Below are positions 10,161-19,002 of a stretch of DNA of 64,000 bases, one piece after another. Made by a program: the position numbers and the translations under genes. How positions within the stretch are numbered: the stretch's first letter is position 1; each line of letters opens with the position of its first letter. The stretch spans positions 1 to 64,000 of the forward strand of contig JBKQMG010000051.1 of NCBI GenBank assembly GCA_052146815.1. Direction: 5' to 3'. Source of the stretch: DATJZH01 sp052146815. GTDB lineage: Bacteria; Actinomycetota; Actinomycetes; Streptosporangiales; Streptosporangiaceae. The notes below the pieces were generated by a model, which had not been told where the DNA came from, did not search any database, and saw nothing but the letters and a program-made list of their open reading frames with translations.

Positions 10161-10861
10161 CGGCGGTCAGCACGGACGCCCGGCCGGGCACGATCATTGC
10201 CCGCCTGGAATCGGTCACCCGTGACTTCGGCACCGGCCACACCGCGGTGCACGCACTGCGCGGGGTCTCGCTGACGGTCACCCGCGGCGAGCTGGTCGCG
10301 CTGCGCGGAAAGTCCGGCTCGGGCAAGAGCACCCTGCTGTCCATCATCGGCGGGCTGGACCGGCCCAGCACCGGCCGGGTGGAGGTGGCGGGACAGGATG
10401 TCACGGCGATGAGCGCCGATCAGCTGGCGGGGCTGCTGCGTGAGACGGTCGCGTTCATCTTCCAGTCGTTCGGGCTGATCCCGATCCTGTCCGCGGCCGA
10501 GAACGTGGGCCTGCCGATGCGCCTCGCCCGCCGCGATCCGGCGGTCCGGGAACAGCGCGCCCGGGCGCTGCTCGGCCTGGTGGGCCTGGAGGGCCGCGCG
10601 GACCAGCGCCCGTTTGAGCTGTCCGGCGGCGAGCAGCAGCGCGTCGCGATCGCCCGCGCCCTGGCCAACAGCCCGCAGCTGCTGCTGGCCGACGAGCCCA
10701 CCGGGCAGCTGGACTCCGAGACAGCAGCGCAGATCATGCGACTCATCCGCAGCATCGTGCATGACGAGGGCATCACCGCGATCGTCGCGACCCACGACCC
10801 GCCGCTGATTAACCTGGCGGACCGCGTCGTCACCATGAAAGATGGCGTGCTGACGTCCTGA
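10157..10861 (+). CDS. ABC transporter ATP-binding protein (LolD/MacB type)
   Basis: Second ATPase of the operon, 234 residues, from ATG 10157, which overlaps the previous stop as ATGA. A good GGAG Shine-Dalgarno sits in GGACAGGAGCACGC. Walker A is GKSGSGKST, the signature LSGGEQQR, Walker B LLLADEPTGQLDSE and the H-loop ATHDPP. Domain content and size are standard for MacB/LolD ATPases and it lacks the AbrB-like tail of its neighbour. Two different ATPases with two permeases suggest a heterodimeric motor, though either ATPase might pair with either permease. Confidence 0.9.
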   Translation: MTAVSTDARPGTIIARLESVTRDFGTGHTAVHALRGVSLTVTRGELVALRGKSGSGKSTLLSIIGGLDRPSTGRVEVAGQDVTAMSADQLAGLLRETVAFIFQSFGLIPILSAAENVGLPMRLARRDPAVREQRARALLGLVGLEGRADQRPFELSGGEQQRVAIARALANSPQLLLADEPTGQLDSETAAQIMRLIRSIVHDEGITAIVATHDPPLINLADRVVTMKDGVLTS

Positions 10862-10878
10862 GCACCCGGTCAGCCCGC

Positions 10879-10902
10879 GTGGCCTGCACTGCGGCGGGCC
10901 AC
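10879..10902. terminator. Possible bidirectional hairpin between ABC operon and clpX
   Basis: GTGGCC at 10879-10884 and GGCCAC at 10897-10902 can form a 6-bp stem with a 12-nt loop. It sits in the 60-nt gap between convergent genes. There is no T-tract, so this is a weak call. Confidence 0.3.
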
Positions 10903-10921
10903 TGGCCCGGCGCCCGGCGCC

Positions 10922-12196
10922 TCAGGCCGACTTCTCCCGCGGCGTCCGGCGGGCGACGTCCCGCGGCACGAGCGTGGGGTTGACGTTCTCCAGGACTGCC
11001 TCGCGGGTGATGACCACGCGCTCGACGTCCTTGCGGCTCGGCACCTCGTACATCACCGACAGCAGGACTTCCTCGAGGATCGCGCGCAGCCCGCGGGCGC
11101 CGGTGCCGCGCAGGATCGCCTGGTCGGCCACCGCTTCCAGCGCGTCGTCGGTGAACTCCAGGTCGACGCCGTCGAGCTCGAACAGCCGCCGGTACTGCCG
11201 GACCAGCGCATTGCGCGGCTCGGTGAGGATCTGGATCAGCGCCTCGCGGTCGAGGTTGTGCACGCTGGTGATGACCGGCAGCCGGCCGACGAATTCGGGG
11301 ATCATGCCGAACTTGAGCAGGTCCTCGGGCATGACGTCGGCGAACGGGTCAGCCAAGGGCTTGTCGGTCTTGACCCGCAGGACCGCGCCGAAGCCCATCC
11401 CGCTGCGGCCGACCCGGTGCTCGATGATTTTCTCCAGGCCCGCGAAGGCGCCACCGCAGATGAACAGCACGTTGGTGGTGTCGATCTGGATGAACTCCTG
11501 ATGCGGGTGCTTGCGGCCGCCCTGCGGCGGAACCGACGCCGTGGTGCCTTCCAGGATCTTCAGCAGCGCCTGCTGGACGCCCTCGCCCGAGACATCACGG
11601 GTGATCGACGGGTTCTCGCTCTTGCGGGCGATCTTGTCGATCTCGTCGATGTAGATGATGCCGGTCTCGGCCTTCTTGACGTCGTAGTCAGCGGCCTGGA
11701 TGAGCTTGAGCAGGATGTTCTCGACGTCTTCGCCGACGTAGCCAGCCTCGGTCAGTGCCGTCGCGTCCGCGATGGCGAACGGGACGTTCAGCAGCCGGGC
11801 CAGGGTCTGGGCCAGCAGCGTCTTGCCCGAGCCGGTCGGGCCGAGCAGCAGGATGTTGGACTTCGCCAGCTCGACGCCGTCCTCACCGGGCCGCTCGCCA
11901 CCGGACTGGACGCGCTTGTAGTGGTTGTAGACCGCGACGGACAGGCCCTTCTTGGCCTTGTCCTGGCCGATGACGTACGAGTCAAGGAACTCGTAGATCT
12001 CGCGCGGCTTCGGCAGGCTGTCCCATTTGAGCTCCGGCGGCTCCGCGAGCTCTTCCTCGATGATCTCGTTGCAGAGGTCGATGCACTCATCGCAGATGTA
12101 GACACCTGGCCCGGCGATGAGCTTCTTAACCTGCTTCTGGCTCTTCCCGCAGAATGAGCACTTCAGCAGATCACCGCCATCGCCGATGCGTGCCAC
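10922..12196 (-). CDS. clpX: ATP-dependent Clp protease ATP-binding subunit ClpX
   Basis: AAA+ unfoldase that feeds substrates to ClpP, 424 residues, cytoplasmic. The N-terminal C4 zinc-binding domain is complete: CSFCGKS and CDECIDLC near residues 15-43. Walker A is GPTGSGKT near 125, Walker B IIYIDEIDKI near 190, and the pore-loop and sensor regions follow. The IGF-type loop that docks on ClpP is expected after the SGMGFGA region. Length and order are typical. It lies 3' of clpP2 on the same strand with a 170-nt gap containing a strong palindrome, so it may have its own promoter besides readthrough from clpP1P2. Confidence 0.97.
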   Translation of the reverse strand: MARIGDGGDLLKCSFCGKSQKQVKKLIAGPGVYICDECIDLCNEIIEEELAEPPELKWDSLPKPREIYEFLDSYVIGQDKAKKGLSVAVYNHYKRVQSGGERPGEDGVELAKSNILLLGPTGSGKTLLAQTLARLLNVPFAIADATALTEAGYVGEDVENILLKLIQAADYDVKKAETGIIYIDEIDKIARKSENPSITRDVSGEGVQQALLKILEGTTASVPPQGGRKHPHQEFIQIDTTNVLFICGGAFAGLEKIIEHRVGRSGMGFGAVLRVKTDKPLADPFADVMPEDLLKFGMIPEFVGRLPVITSVHNLDREALIQILTEPRNALVRQYRRLFELDGVDLEFTDDALEAVADQAILRGTGARGLRAILEEVLLSVMYEVPSRKDVERVVITREAVLENVNPTLVPRDVARRTPREKSA

Positions 12197-12328
12197 CCAG
12201 ATACTCCTTTGCCCGGGCCGCCGGCCGGCGGCCTGTTCAGCCGCCAGCGGCGGGAGCCTTCAACGGAACATCTCCGCGTAGGACATTGACGGTACCGCGT
12301 CAGCGGCCCTTGTTGTGGCTGAAGGACC

Positions 12329-12354
12329 TCCGCCGCCGGCGCGCCGGCGGCGGA
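12329..12354 (-). terminator. 26-bp perfect palindrome between clpP2 and clpX
   Basis: TCCGCCGCCGGC (12329-12340) and GCCGGCGGCGGA (12343-12354) form a perfect 12-bp stem with a 2-nt centre. It begins 14 nt past the clpP2 stop codon. Position suggests a terminator or attenuator that partly separates clpP1P2 from clpX. No U-tract follows on the minus strand. Confidence 0.55.
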
Positions 12355-12367
12355 CCTGTCCATTCGC

Positions 12368-13054
12368 TTAAGAAGACACTACCTCGGTCCTGCGCTTCAG
12401 CATCGTCAGAACCTCATCCACCATGCCGTAGTCCTTCGCCTCCGCGGCGGTGAAGAACTTGTCGCGCTCGATGTCGCGGCGGATCTCCTCCTCGGCGCGG
12501 CCGGTGTGGCTGGCGAGGACGCGCTCCATCGAGGTGCGCATCCGGAGGATCTCCCTGGCCTGGATCTCCAGGTCACTGGACTGCCCGTAGCCGCTCTCGA
12601 CCGCGGGCTGGTGGATCAGGATCCGGGAGTTCGGCAGCGCCATCCGCTTGCCCTTGGTCCCGGCCGCGAGCAGCACCGCGGCCGCCGACGCGGCCTGGCC
12701 CAGGCAGAACGTCTGGATCTCCGGCTGGATGTACTGCATGGTGTCGTAGATCGCCATCATCGACGTCATCGACCCGCCCGGCGAGTTGATGTACATCAGG
12801 ATGTCACGATCGGGATCAATCGACTCCAGCGTGATCAGCTGCGCCATCACGTCGTTAGCCGACGCGTCGTCGATCTGCACGCCGAGGAAGATGATCCGCT
12901 CCTCGAACAGCTTGTTGTACGGGTTCATCTCCTTGATCCCGTACGACGTCCGCTCAACGAACGACGGCAGCACGTACCTGGCCACGGCCGGAAGTGCAGC
13001 CGGCCGGCTACCTGCGTTCACTTTGCCCTCCATGTTTCGGTCCGCCAGCGTCAC
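12368..13054 (-). CDS. clpP2: ATP-dependent Clp protease proteolytic subunit (ClpP2-type)
   Basis: Serine peptidase subunit of the Clp protease, 228 residues from GTG 13054, which overlaps the clpP1 stop as GTGA. ATG 13033 is an alternative start. The catalytic Ser lies in GQAASAAAVLL, His in ILIHQP and Asp in AKDYGMVDEV, so the triad is complete. The N-terminus (YVLPSFVERTSYGIKEMNPYN) is of the ClpP2 kind found second in actinobacterial clpP1P2 pairs. The tight overlap means ClpP1 and ClpP2 are translated together and assemble as a mixed tetradecamer capped by ClpX or ClpC. Confidence 0.96.
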   Translation of the reverse strand: MTLADRNMEGKVNAGSRPAALPAVARYVLPSFVERTSYGIKEMNPYNKLFEERIIFLGVQIDDASANDVMAQLITLESIDPDRDILMYINSPGGSMTSMMAIYDTMQYIQPEIQTFCLGQAASAAAVLLAAGTKGKRMALPNSRILIHQPAVESGYGQSSDLEIQAREILRMRTSMERVLASHTGRAEEEIRRDIERDKFFTAAEAKDYGMVDEVLTMLKRRTEVVSS

Positions 13055-13686
13055 GAGACCGGGCCCTCAGTCGGCACCTCGATGGCGCTGCGCACTACGT
13101 GATCGACAAATCCGTAGTCCCTGGCCTCATCCGCGGTGAACCAGCGGTCCCGGTCGGAGTCGATCTCGATCTGCTCGACGGTCTGCCCGGTGTGCATCGC
13201 CGTCCGCTCGGCCAGGACGCGCTTGAGATAGAGAATCTGCTCGGCCTGGATCCTGATGTCGGTCGCGGTCCCGCCGATGCCGCCGTGCGGCTGGTGCAGC
13301 AGGACCTGAGCGTGCGGCATGGCGTAGCGCTTGCCCGCAGTTCCGGCACACAGCAGGAACTGGCCCATCGACGCGGCCATCCCCATCGCGTAGGTGGCGA
13401 CATCATTCGGCACGTACTGCATCACGTCGTAGATCGCCAGGCCCGCGCTGACCGAGCCGCCCGGCGAGTTGATGTACAGGCTGATATCGCGGTGCGCGTC
13501 CTCAGCGGCAAGCAGCACCAGTTCGGCAGAGATCCGGTTGGCGAGCTCATCGTCGATCTGCTGGCCGAGGAACACGATCCGGTGCCGCAGCAGCCGCTGG
13601 AAAAGCTGGTCCCCCAGCGGCATGACCTGCTCAGCAGTCCGCGCGAGTACGCTCGCCGGCCGCTGATCGTCAGGCGGCGTGGTCAC
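13051..13686 (-). CDS. clpP1: ATP-dependent Clp protease proteolytic subunit (ClpP1-type)
   Basis: First ClpP subunit, 211 residues. The open frame extends to 13797, but GTG 13686 is chosen because GAGGAGG lies just upstream and gives the normal ClpP1 length. Catalytic Ser is in GMAASMGQFLL, His in LLHQPHGG and Asp in ARDYGFVDHV. It is translationally coupled to clpP2 by a 4-nt overlap. In Streptomyces and relatives the clpP1P2 pair is activated by ClgR through CGC-N5-GCG sites; one such match is present about 90 nt upstream. Confidence 0.95.
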   Translation of the reverse strand: MTTPPDDQRPASVLARTAEQVMPLGDQLFQRLLRHRIVFLGQQIDDELANRISAELVLLAAEDAHRDISLYINSPGGSVSAGLAIYDVMQYVPNDVATYAMGMAASMGQFLLCAGTAGKRYAMPHAQVLLHQPHGGIGGTATDIRIQAEQILYLKRVLAERTAMHTGQTVEQIEIDSDRDRWFTADEARDYGFVDHVVRSAIEVPTEGPVS

Positions 13687-13774
13687 GGTGCCCTCCTCGT
13701 TGTGTTGTCCCGCACCTTGTCTTGACAGTGACCATAACGCTCGGCCACAGGCGCTAAGTCCGCCGCCGGCGCCT

Positions 13775-13791
13775 GTTCGCTGTCGGCGCAG
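13775..13791. promoter_or_regulatory. Possible ClgR operator upstream of clpP1
   Basis: GTTCGC-TGTCG-GCGCAG contains the CGC-N5-GCG core reported for ClgR (CGC at 13778-13780, GCG at 13786-13788), about 90 nt before the clpP1 start. Location fits known regulation in actinobacteria. Such a short core is common by chance at this GC content. Confidence 0.35.
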
Positions 13792-13829
13792 GCGCACGCC
13801 GCCCTCAGGGCTGCCGCTGCCTGGCCGGA

Positions 13830-15296
13830 CTACTCGCCGGCGTCCGCGCTGTCCTCGGCGGGCACGGCAGCCTCCTCGGCCGCGCTGCCAGCCTCGGCGG
13901 CGGGGCTGACGGCCTCGCCGTCAGTGTCCGCGCCGCCCTCGGGCTCCGCGGTGCCCTCGGACTGCCCGGCCGCGTCGTCCTCAGGCGCCGCCGGGGTCAG
14001 GTCGATCACATTCCCGGCCTCGTCGGTGACCTTAGCCCGGTGGGCGATCAGAGCGAGTGCCTTGGACCGCACTACGTCCGCGACGACGGCGCCCAGCTGG
14101 CCCCGGTCGGTCAGCTCCCTGGCCAGGCGGTCGGGCGGCACGCCGATGCGGTAGGCCTGCTCGGTGACGTAGGAGCTCAGCTCCTGCTCGGTGACGCCGA
14201 TTTCTTCCTGCAGGGCGAGCTTGTCCAGGATGAACCCGGCCTTGACCGAACGGCGGGCATCCTCGTCGAAGTCGGCTTCCAGCTGCTCGCTGGTCTTGCC
14301 GATGACCTCGAGGTAGGTGTCCAGCGTGGCGTTCGACTGCTCCAGCCGGTCCGCCAGCGACTGCCGCCGCTGCTCGATCTCCGCGTCAATGACCCGCTCG
14401 GGCAGCGGGATCTCGACCCTGCTCAGCAGCGCGTCCAGGGCCCGCTCGCGGGCCTGGGCCACCTGGCCGGACCGGCGCGCGTTCTCCAGCTGCTCGCGGG
14501 TGCTGGCCCGCAGCTCGCCGATCGTGTCGAACTCGCTGGCGGACTGGGCGAACTCGTCGTCGAGCTCGGGCAGTTCCTTGACCTTGACGCTGTCCACCGT
14601 CACGCTGACGTCGGCCGTCTGGCCGGCCAGCGTCCCGCCCGCCAGCTCGGCCGCGAACGTGCTGGTCTCGCCGGCCGCCATGCCCGCCAGCGCCTCGTCC
14701 AGGCCGTCCAGCATGTTGCCGCTGCCGACCTCGTAGGAGATCCCGCTGGCCTGCGCGTCCTCGACAGGCTTGCCGTCTACCGAGGCGGCCAGGTCCACCG
14801 AGACAAAGTCGCCGTCCTGCACGGCGCGGTCCACGCCCTTGAGCGAGGCGAACCGCTCCCGCAGCGTGCCCAGGTACTCTTCCACGTCATCAGGAGTCAC
14901 CTCGGCGTTGTCGACCGTGACCGGCATCCCGTCGAGGTCAGGCAGCTCGAACGCGGGCCGGATATCCACCTCGGCGGTGAAGGCCAGCAGCTGGTTGTCG
15001 TCGAGCCTGGTGATCTCCAGGTCCGGCTGGCCGAGGGCGGCGACCTCCTTCTCGGCCAGCGCCTTGCCGTACAGCTCGGGCACGGCCTCGTTGACGGCCT
15101 GCTCCAGCACCGCCCCGCGGCCGACCCGCTGGTCGATGATCCGCTGCGGTACTTTGCCGGGCCGGAACCCCGGAATGCGGACCTGCCGGCCGACTTCGCG
15201 GTAAGCGTGATCGAGGCTGGTCTTGAGCTCTTCGAACGGAACCTCGACTGTGAGCTTGACCCGGGTCGGGCTGAGCTCTTCGACGTCGGTCTTCAC
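13830..15296 (-). CDS. tig: Trigger factor (ribosome-associated chaperone, peptidyl-prolyl isomerase)
   Basis: Chaperone that binds nascent chains at the ribosome exit tunnel, 488 residues from GTG 15296 (reading VKTDVEELSPTRVKLTVEVP). The frame stays open to 15365, but the GTG matches the usual trigger factor N-terminus and is preceded by GGAG. The ribosome-binding signature appears as FRPGKVPQRIIDQRVGR near residues 43-59. The FKBP-like domain lies around 150-240 and the C-terminal chaperone domain to about 430. The last ~60 residues are an acidic, Ala/Gly-rich tail. Placement directly upstream of clpP1P2-clpX is the classic tig-clp arrangement. Confidence 0.96.
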   Translation of the reverse strand: MKTDVEELSPTRVKLTVEVPFEELKTSLDHAYREVGRQVRIPGFRPGKVPQRIIDQRVGRGAVLEQAVNEAVPELYGKALAEKEVAALGQPDLEITRLDDNQLLAFTAEVDIRPAFELPDLDGMPVTVDNAEVTPDDVEEYLGTLRERFASLKGVDRAVQDGDFVSVDLAASVDGKPVEDAQASGISYEVGSGNMLDGLDEALAGMAAGETSTFAAELAGGTLAGQTADVSVTVDSVKVKELPELDDEFAQSASEFDTIGELRASTREQLENARRSGQVAQARERALDALLSRVEIPLPERVIDAEIEQRRQSLADRLEQSNATLDTYLEVIGKTSEQLEADFDEDARRSVKAGFILDKLALQEEIGVTEQELSSYVTEQAYRIGVPPDRLARELTDRGQLGAVVADVVRSKALALIAHRAKVTDEAGNVIDLTPAAPEDDAAGQSEGTAEPEGGADTDGEAVSPAAEAGSAAEEAAVPAEDSADAGE

Positions 15297-15457
15297 GGCA
15301 GGGTCACTCCCTCGGGCTGCCATGCCCAGCGGGGCTCCTGGGGGCGCCCTGGCATGGATGGTCACTCACGGCTACGGCGGCCAAGTCTAGGGCAGACCTG
15401 GCGCGCTCAGCCGGGCGCGGCCGGTGCTCGGCCCCGCGGCCGCCCGGCCGCCGGCTG

Positions 15458-18400
15458 CTAGAGCAGCCCGAGCTGGCGTCCCCTGGCGATGGCCTGCCTG
15501 CGCGAGGCCACCTCAAGCTTGCGGTAGACCGAGCGCAGGTGGGTCTTCACCGTGTTGATCGACAGGAACAGCGCCTCGGCGATCTCCTGGTTGGTCATCT
15601 GGGAGGGCAGGAACCGCAGCACGGCGATTTCGCTCTGGGTCAGCGCCTCCGCCTGCCCGGGCGCTGCCTCGGCGCGATGCAGCTGGCTGTCGAACCGCTC
15701 TAGGATCCGGCCAGCGAAATTTGCGCACGGGCTAGTCGGCGGCACCAGCACGGTGATCGCGGAGCGGGCCGCCTGGCCCGCGTCCAGGAAGACCCGGTAG
15801 GCCTGATCGTGCTCGGCCAGCGCAAGCGCCTGGCCCAGCAGCTCAGCCGCCGCTGCGGGGGCGCCGAGCCGCCGGTGGGCGATCGCGCCGGCCACCAGGG
15901 CGGCGATCTTGACGGGCGCCGTGACCGCGTCGGCGGCGCTGTCCAGGCAGGTCCGCAGGGCGGCCAGCGCCCCGTCAAAATCGGCTTCGCTGATCAGCAG
16001 CGCGGATCGCAGCAGCGCCGCCTGGAGCGCCACTGTGCCCTGCTGGTGCGCGACTGTGCCCTGCTGGTGCGCGACAGGGTCCGGCCGTCGGGCGAGCGCA
16101 GCCGCCTCCAGGTGCGCTGCCTCCAGGTGCGCCAGGGCCGCGTGAGCGCGGACGGTGTCGCCGCTGCGCACGGCGATCTCGCTGTCCAGGAGGGCGAGCG
16201 GCGCGTCCAGCCGCCCGTCGCCCTCGGCCCAGGTATCCCGCAGCCGCAGCAGCAGGCCCCGGGCGCCGGTCGCGTCCGCGCCGGCGAGCGCCACGCGGGC
16301 CCGCGCGAGGGCGGCCACCACGGGCGCCAGCGGCTCCCCCGGAAGCTGCCGGAAGGAGCACTGCTCCGCCTCGTCCAGCAGCCGGCGAGCACCGGGCAGG
16401 TCGTCGCGGGCGAGGCAGACGTGGGCGGACGCGAGCGCGGCCAGGCAGGCGGACGCCTCGCTGGCCGTTCCCGCGGCGGACGCGCCCGCGGGGGCCGACA
16501 GCTCGGACGCGGCCTGACGGGCGGCGGTCAGCTCGCCGTCCCACGCCAGGGCCAGGGCGAGCCATCCGCGCGCCCGGGCCCGCAGCTCGCCGAGGCCGCC
16601 CGCGGCCAGCTGCCGGTCAGCCTGCTTCAGGGCGCGGCGGGCCGCCCAGGTGTCCCAGCTGCTCAGCTGGGCCGTTCCGAGCGCAAACCAGAACAGCCCG
16701 GCGGCCCGGTGCTCGGCCGCCGGACCGCTCCCCGGCGGCTGCGCGGCGCTCAGGCGGCTTTCGGCCAGGGCGCTGATCTCGGCGCCGGGTGCGCCGGCGG
16801 TCGCCATGACCTGCAGTGCCGCCAGCGTCAGCTCGAGCACGGCCCGGCCGGCGCGGGCGCGGCGCCGCAGCGCCGCCGCGGCGCGGTCCAGATGCTGCGC
16901 CGCCTCGTCGGGGTCGCCGTTGCACAAGGCAGCCGCCGCTAGCGCCATGGCCACGGCCGGATCGCCGGCGCGGCGATCGGGCGGGAACAAGGCGAGTACC
17001 TTGTCCACTGCTGCCGGGTCCGCGGCCAGGAGCGCGGCGATCCCCGCCTCGGCCAGCACCTGGCCGGCGTAGTCCCAGTCTCCGGCCTCGGCCGCCGCGC
17101 GCACCGCGGCCAGCGTCTGACCGCGGTCGGCGTGCCAGCGCGCCACCCGGCCGAGCAGAACCGGGATCTCTCGCGGCCGTTCCCTGCGCAGCTGGGCCAT
17201 CAGGACATCGCGCAGCAGCGGGTGATAGCGGTAGCTGCCATGATCGTCGCCGAGGGCCTCGACGAAGCTGTTCTCCCGGCTGAGCCGTTCCAGCGTGCGG
17301 GCGCCGCCGGGCTCGCCCGTGAGGGCGTCGGCCAGGTCGCCGGTCATCTGCTCAGTGACGCTGGTGCGCAGCATCAGCAGCCGGGCCTGCGCCGGCTGGC
17401 GCCCGAGCACCTCGTCCCAGAGATAGTCGGTGATGATCGGCTGGTCACCTGCGATGCGAGCCAGCGCGGCGCCGTCCTGCGGGGAATCCCGGACGCTCAT
17501 GGCGGCCAGCCGCAGCCCCGCCATCCAGCCCTCGGTGCGGCGCAGCAGCTCATCACGCTCGGCCGCCGTCACGCCTAGGCCCAGCATCGCGAAGTACGCA
17601 TCCGCCTCCTCGATGGTGCAGGCCAGGTCTGCTGCTCCGATGTCAGCCAGCTCGCCGGCCACGCGCAGCCGGGCGAGCTGAAGCTGCGGCGGGCACCGGC
17701 CGGCCAGGATCAGGCGCAGCATCGGCGGGGCGTGCCGGATCAGCAGGTCGAGACCCGGAAGCACCGGACTGCCGACGAGCTCGTGCACGTCATCGAGGAC
17801 GACCGTCACCGGTTCGGTGAGCAGCTGAGCAGCCTCGATCAACCGCAACGGGAAGTCGTCGCCGGGCGCCGCGTCCTGCGCGGCCCGCAGCGGCCCGGTC
17901 CGCCCGGCAGGGGAGCAGCCGAGGCTGGCCCGCAGGCTCGCCCAGAATCTGGCCGGCTCGCGATCGTAGGAATCAACGGTGAGCCACGCGACGCGCCGGG
18001 CCGGCCCCGTCGAGGCCCACGACGCGCAGGCGATGGTCTTCCCGGCACCCGCGGCGCCCGACACGACGGTGACCCGGTGCGCAGCGGCCCGGCCGATCAG
18101 GTCGATCAGCCTGCGGCGGCGCAGCACGGCCAGGCTCAGCCGCGGTATCTGCAGCTTGTCGCCGAGCAGCTGCGCGGCATCCGCAGTCCGGCCGCCGCCG
18201 GGCTGCTGGCTCCCCGGCTGTTGCGCGCCAGCCTGCCTGGTTCCCGGCTGCTCCTCACCGGTCTGCACCTGACCGGCCCGCACCTCGCCGGCAGGCTTCT
18301 CGTCAGCTTGCGTATCCCTGGCCGGGCTGCCGGCGGCCCGCCGGGGCCCGCCGCGCCCCCCTCGGGCCTGCTCGCCGGTGTCCGGCCCGTCCTGGCCCGG

Positions 18401-18664
18401 CACCGGCCGGCTGCCGCGCAGGAAAGAATCGTCCTTGAGCAGCTGCATGGTCCCGAGGGCCGGACGCGGCCTGCTGCGGGCCGTTTGCCTGCTCCTCACG
18501 GTCTGCCTGCTGCCCGGCTCCTTGCCGCCGGCCGGCTCCTTGCCGCGGGCCTGCTCCTTGCCCCGGGCCGGCTCTCTGCCGCGGCCCGGCTCCTTGGCGA
18601 GCAGCCGCGACCCGTCCGCCGCCTGCGCACTGCGCGCGGCGGCCACGCTGGTGTTGCCTGACAT
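15458..18664 (-). CDS. LuxR-family regulator with MalT-like ATPase domain (1)
   Basis: Large transcription factor, 1068 residues from ATG 18664 (GGGGGA just upstream). Order of parts: a disordered Lys/Glu/Pro/Arg-rich N-terminus of ~175 residues; a STAND ATPase with Walker A GAAGAGKT and Walker B VVLDDVHE; a helical tetratricopeptide-like region; and a C-terminal LuxR helix-turn-helix (LTQSEIAVLRFL, NQEIAEALFLSINTVKTHLR). MalT-type proteins are ATP- and ligand-gated activators. The N-terminal extension is low complexity and repetitive. A 21-bp tandem duplication adds HQQGTVA twice near residue 870. A TTCACCC-TGCG-GGGTGAA palindrome lies 51 nt before its start, suggesting control by the regional element, perhaps its own. 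Confidence 0.88.
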   Translation of the reverse strand: MSGNTSVAAARSAQAADGSRLLAKEPGRGREPARGKEQARGKEPAGGKEPGSRQTVRSRQTARSRPRPALGTMQLLKDDSFLRGSRPVPGQDGPDTGEQARGGRGGPRRAAGSPARDTQADEKPAGEVRAGQVQTGEEQPGTRQAGAQQPGSQQPGGGRTADAAQLLGDKLQIPRLSLAVLRRRRLIDLIGRAAAHRVTVVSGAAGAGKTIACASWASTGPARRVAWLTVDSYDREPARFWASLRASLGCSPAGRTGPLRAAQDAAPGDDFPLRLIEAAQLLTEPVTVVLDDVHELVGSPVLPGLDLLIRHAPPMLRLILAGRCPPQLQLARLRVAGELADIGAADLACTIEEADAYFAMLGLGVTAAERDELLRRTEGWMAGLRLAAMSVRDSPQDGAALARIAGDQPIITDYLWDEVLGRQPAQARLLMLRTSVTEQMTGDLADALTGEPGGARTLERLSRENSFVEALGDDHGSYRYHPLLRDVLMAQLRRERPREIPVLLGRVARWHADRGQTLAAVRAAAEAGDWDYAGQVLAEAGIAALLAADPAAVDKVLALFPPDRRAGDPAVAMALAAAALCNGDPDEAAQHLDRAAAALRRRARAGRAVLELTLAALQVMATAGAPGAEISALAESRLSAAQPPGSGPAAEHRAAGLFWFALGTAQLSSWDTWAARRALKQADRQLAAGGLGELRARARGWLALALAWDGELTAARQAASELSAPAGASAAGTASEASACLAALASAHVCLARDDLPGARRLLDEAEQCSFRQLPGEPLAPVVAALARARVALAGADATGARGLLLRLRDTWAEGDGRLDAPLALLDSEIAVRSGDTVRAHAALAHLEAAHLEAAALARRPDPVAHQQGTVAHQQGTVALQAALLRSALLISEADFDGALAALRTCLDSAADAVTAPVKIAALVAGAIAHRRLGAPAAAAELLGQALALAEHDQAYRVFLDAGQAARSAITVLVPPTSPCANFAGRILERFDSQLHRAEAAPGQAEALTQSEIAVLRFLPSQMTNQEIAEALFLSINTVKTHLRSVYRKLEVASRRQAIARGRQLGLL
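16032..16073. repeat. 21-bp tandem duplication inside the LuxR gene
   Basis: Two perfect adjacent copies of actgtgccctgctggtgcgcg (21 bp, here given once). They encode the repeated peptide AHQQGTV in the reverse frame. It keeps the frame and lies between helical repeats, so it is probably a recent slippage product. Confidence 0.85.
18513..18600. repeat. Degenerate ~21-bp repeats coding a Lys-Glu-Pro-Gly-rich N-terminus
   Basis: Four to five imperfect copies built on GGCTCCTTGCC followed by a GC-rich spacer. On the minus strand they encode REPARGKEQARGKEPAGGKEP at the start of the LuxR protein. The arrangement points to slippage expansion of a disordered segment. Confidence 0.6.
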
Positions 18665-18714
18665 TGGTCCCCCGACCGGCCGTCGACCGACACGCACACT
18701 AAGACGGTGACGTC

Positions 18715-18732
18715 TTCACCCTGCGGGGTGAA
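18715..18732. promoter_or_regulatory. Regional palindrome, TTCACCC-N4-GGGTGAA (site A)
   Basis: Perfect 7-bp arms with a 4-nt spacer. It lies 51 nt upstream of the LuxR start at 18664 and 270 nt upstream of the DUF7144 gene. One of at least 14 related intergenic palindromes in this window. Confidence 0.65.
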
Positions 18733-19002
18733 CGTGCGGCTCGCGGCCCCCCAGACCGCAATACCCACGGCCGCGCGAAGCCAATCGCCGCCGGAAACGG
18801 CGTCCTGCCGCTGGTCAGCGAGGCCGCCGCGCGCTTTTCACCCGTTGCGGATGATTCTGTCGGCAGCCCGATTTTCCTATCGTCGTCCCCGGAGTGGGTA
18901 CAGAGCAGGTGAACTCGCTGACCGCCCGGGGGACAGGCAAGGCGGCAGCGGGCCGGCAGCCGCGGGCAGTTGACCCGCGGCCGACGAGAGGGGGGCTGCG
19001 GC
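18733..19002. other. Intergenic region before DUF7144 gene
   Basis: Together with 18665-18732 this makes a gap of about 340 bases between divergent genes. Apart from the palindrome at 18715 and a GAGAGGGGGG ribosome site before 19003, I see no gene or clear structure. Confidence 0.4.

Noticed and set aside
15297..15365. Longer trigger factor starting at 15365 or 15323
   Set aside because: The added residues do not resemble trigger factor; VKTDVEEL from GTG 15296 matches the usual N-terminus.
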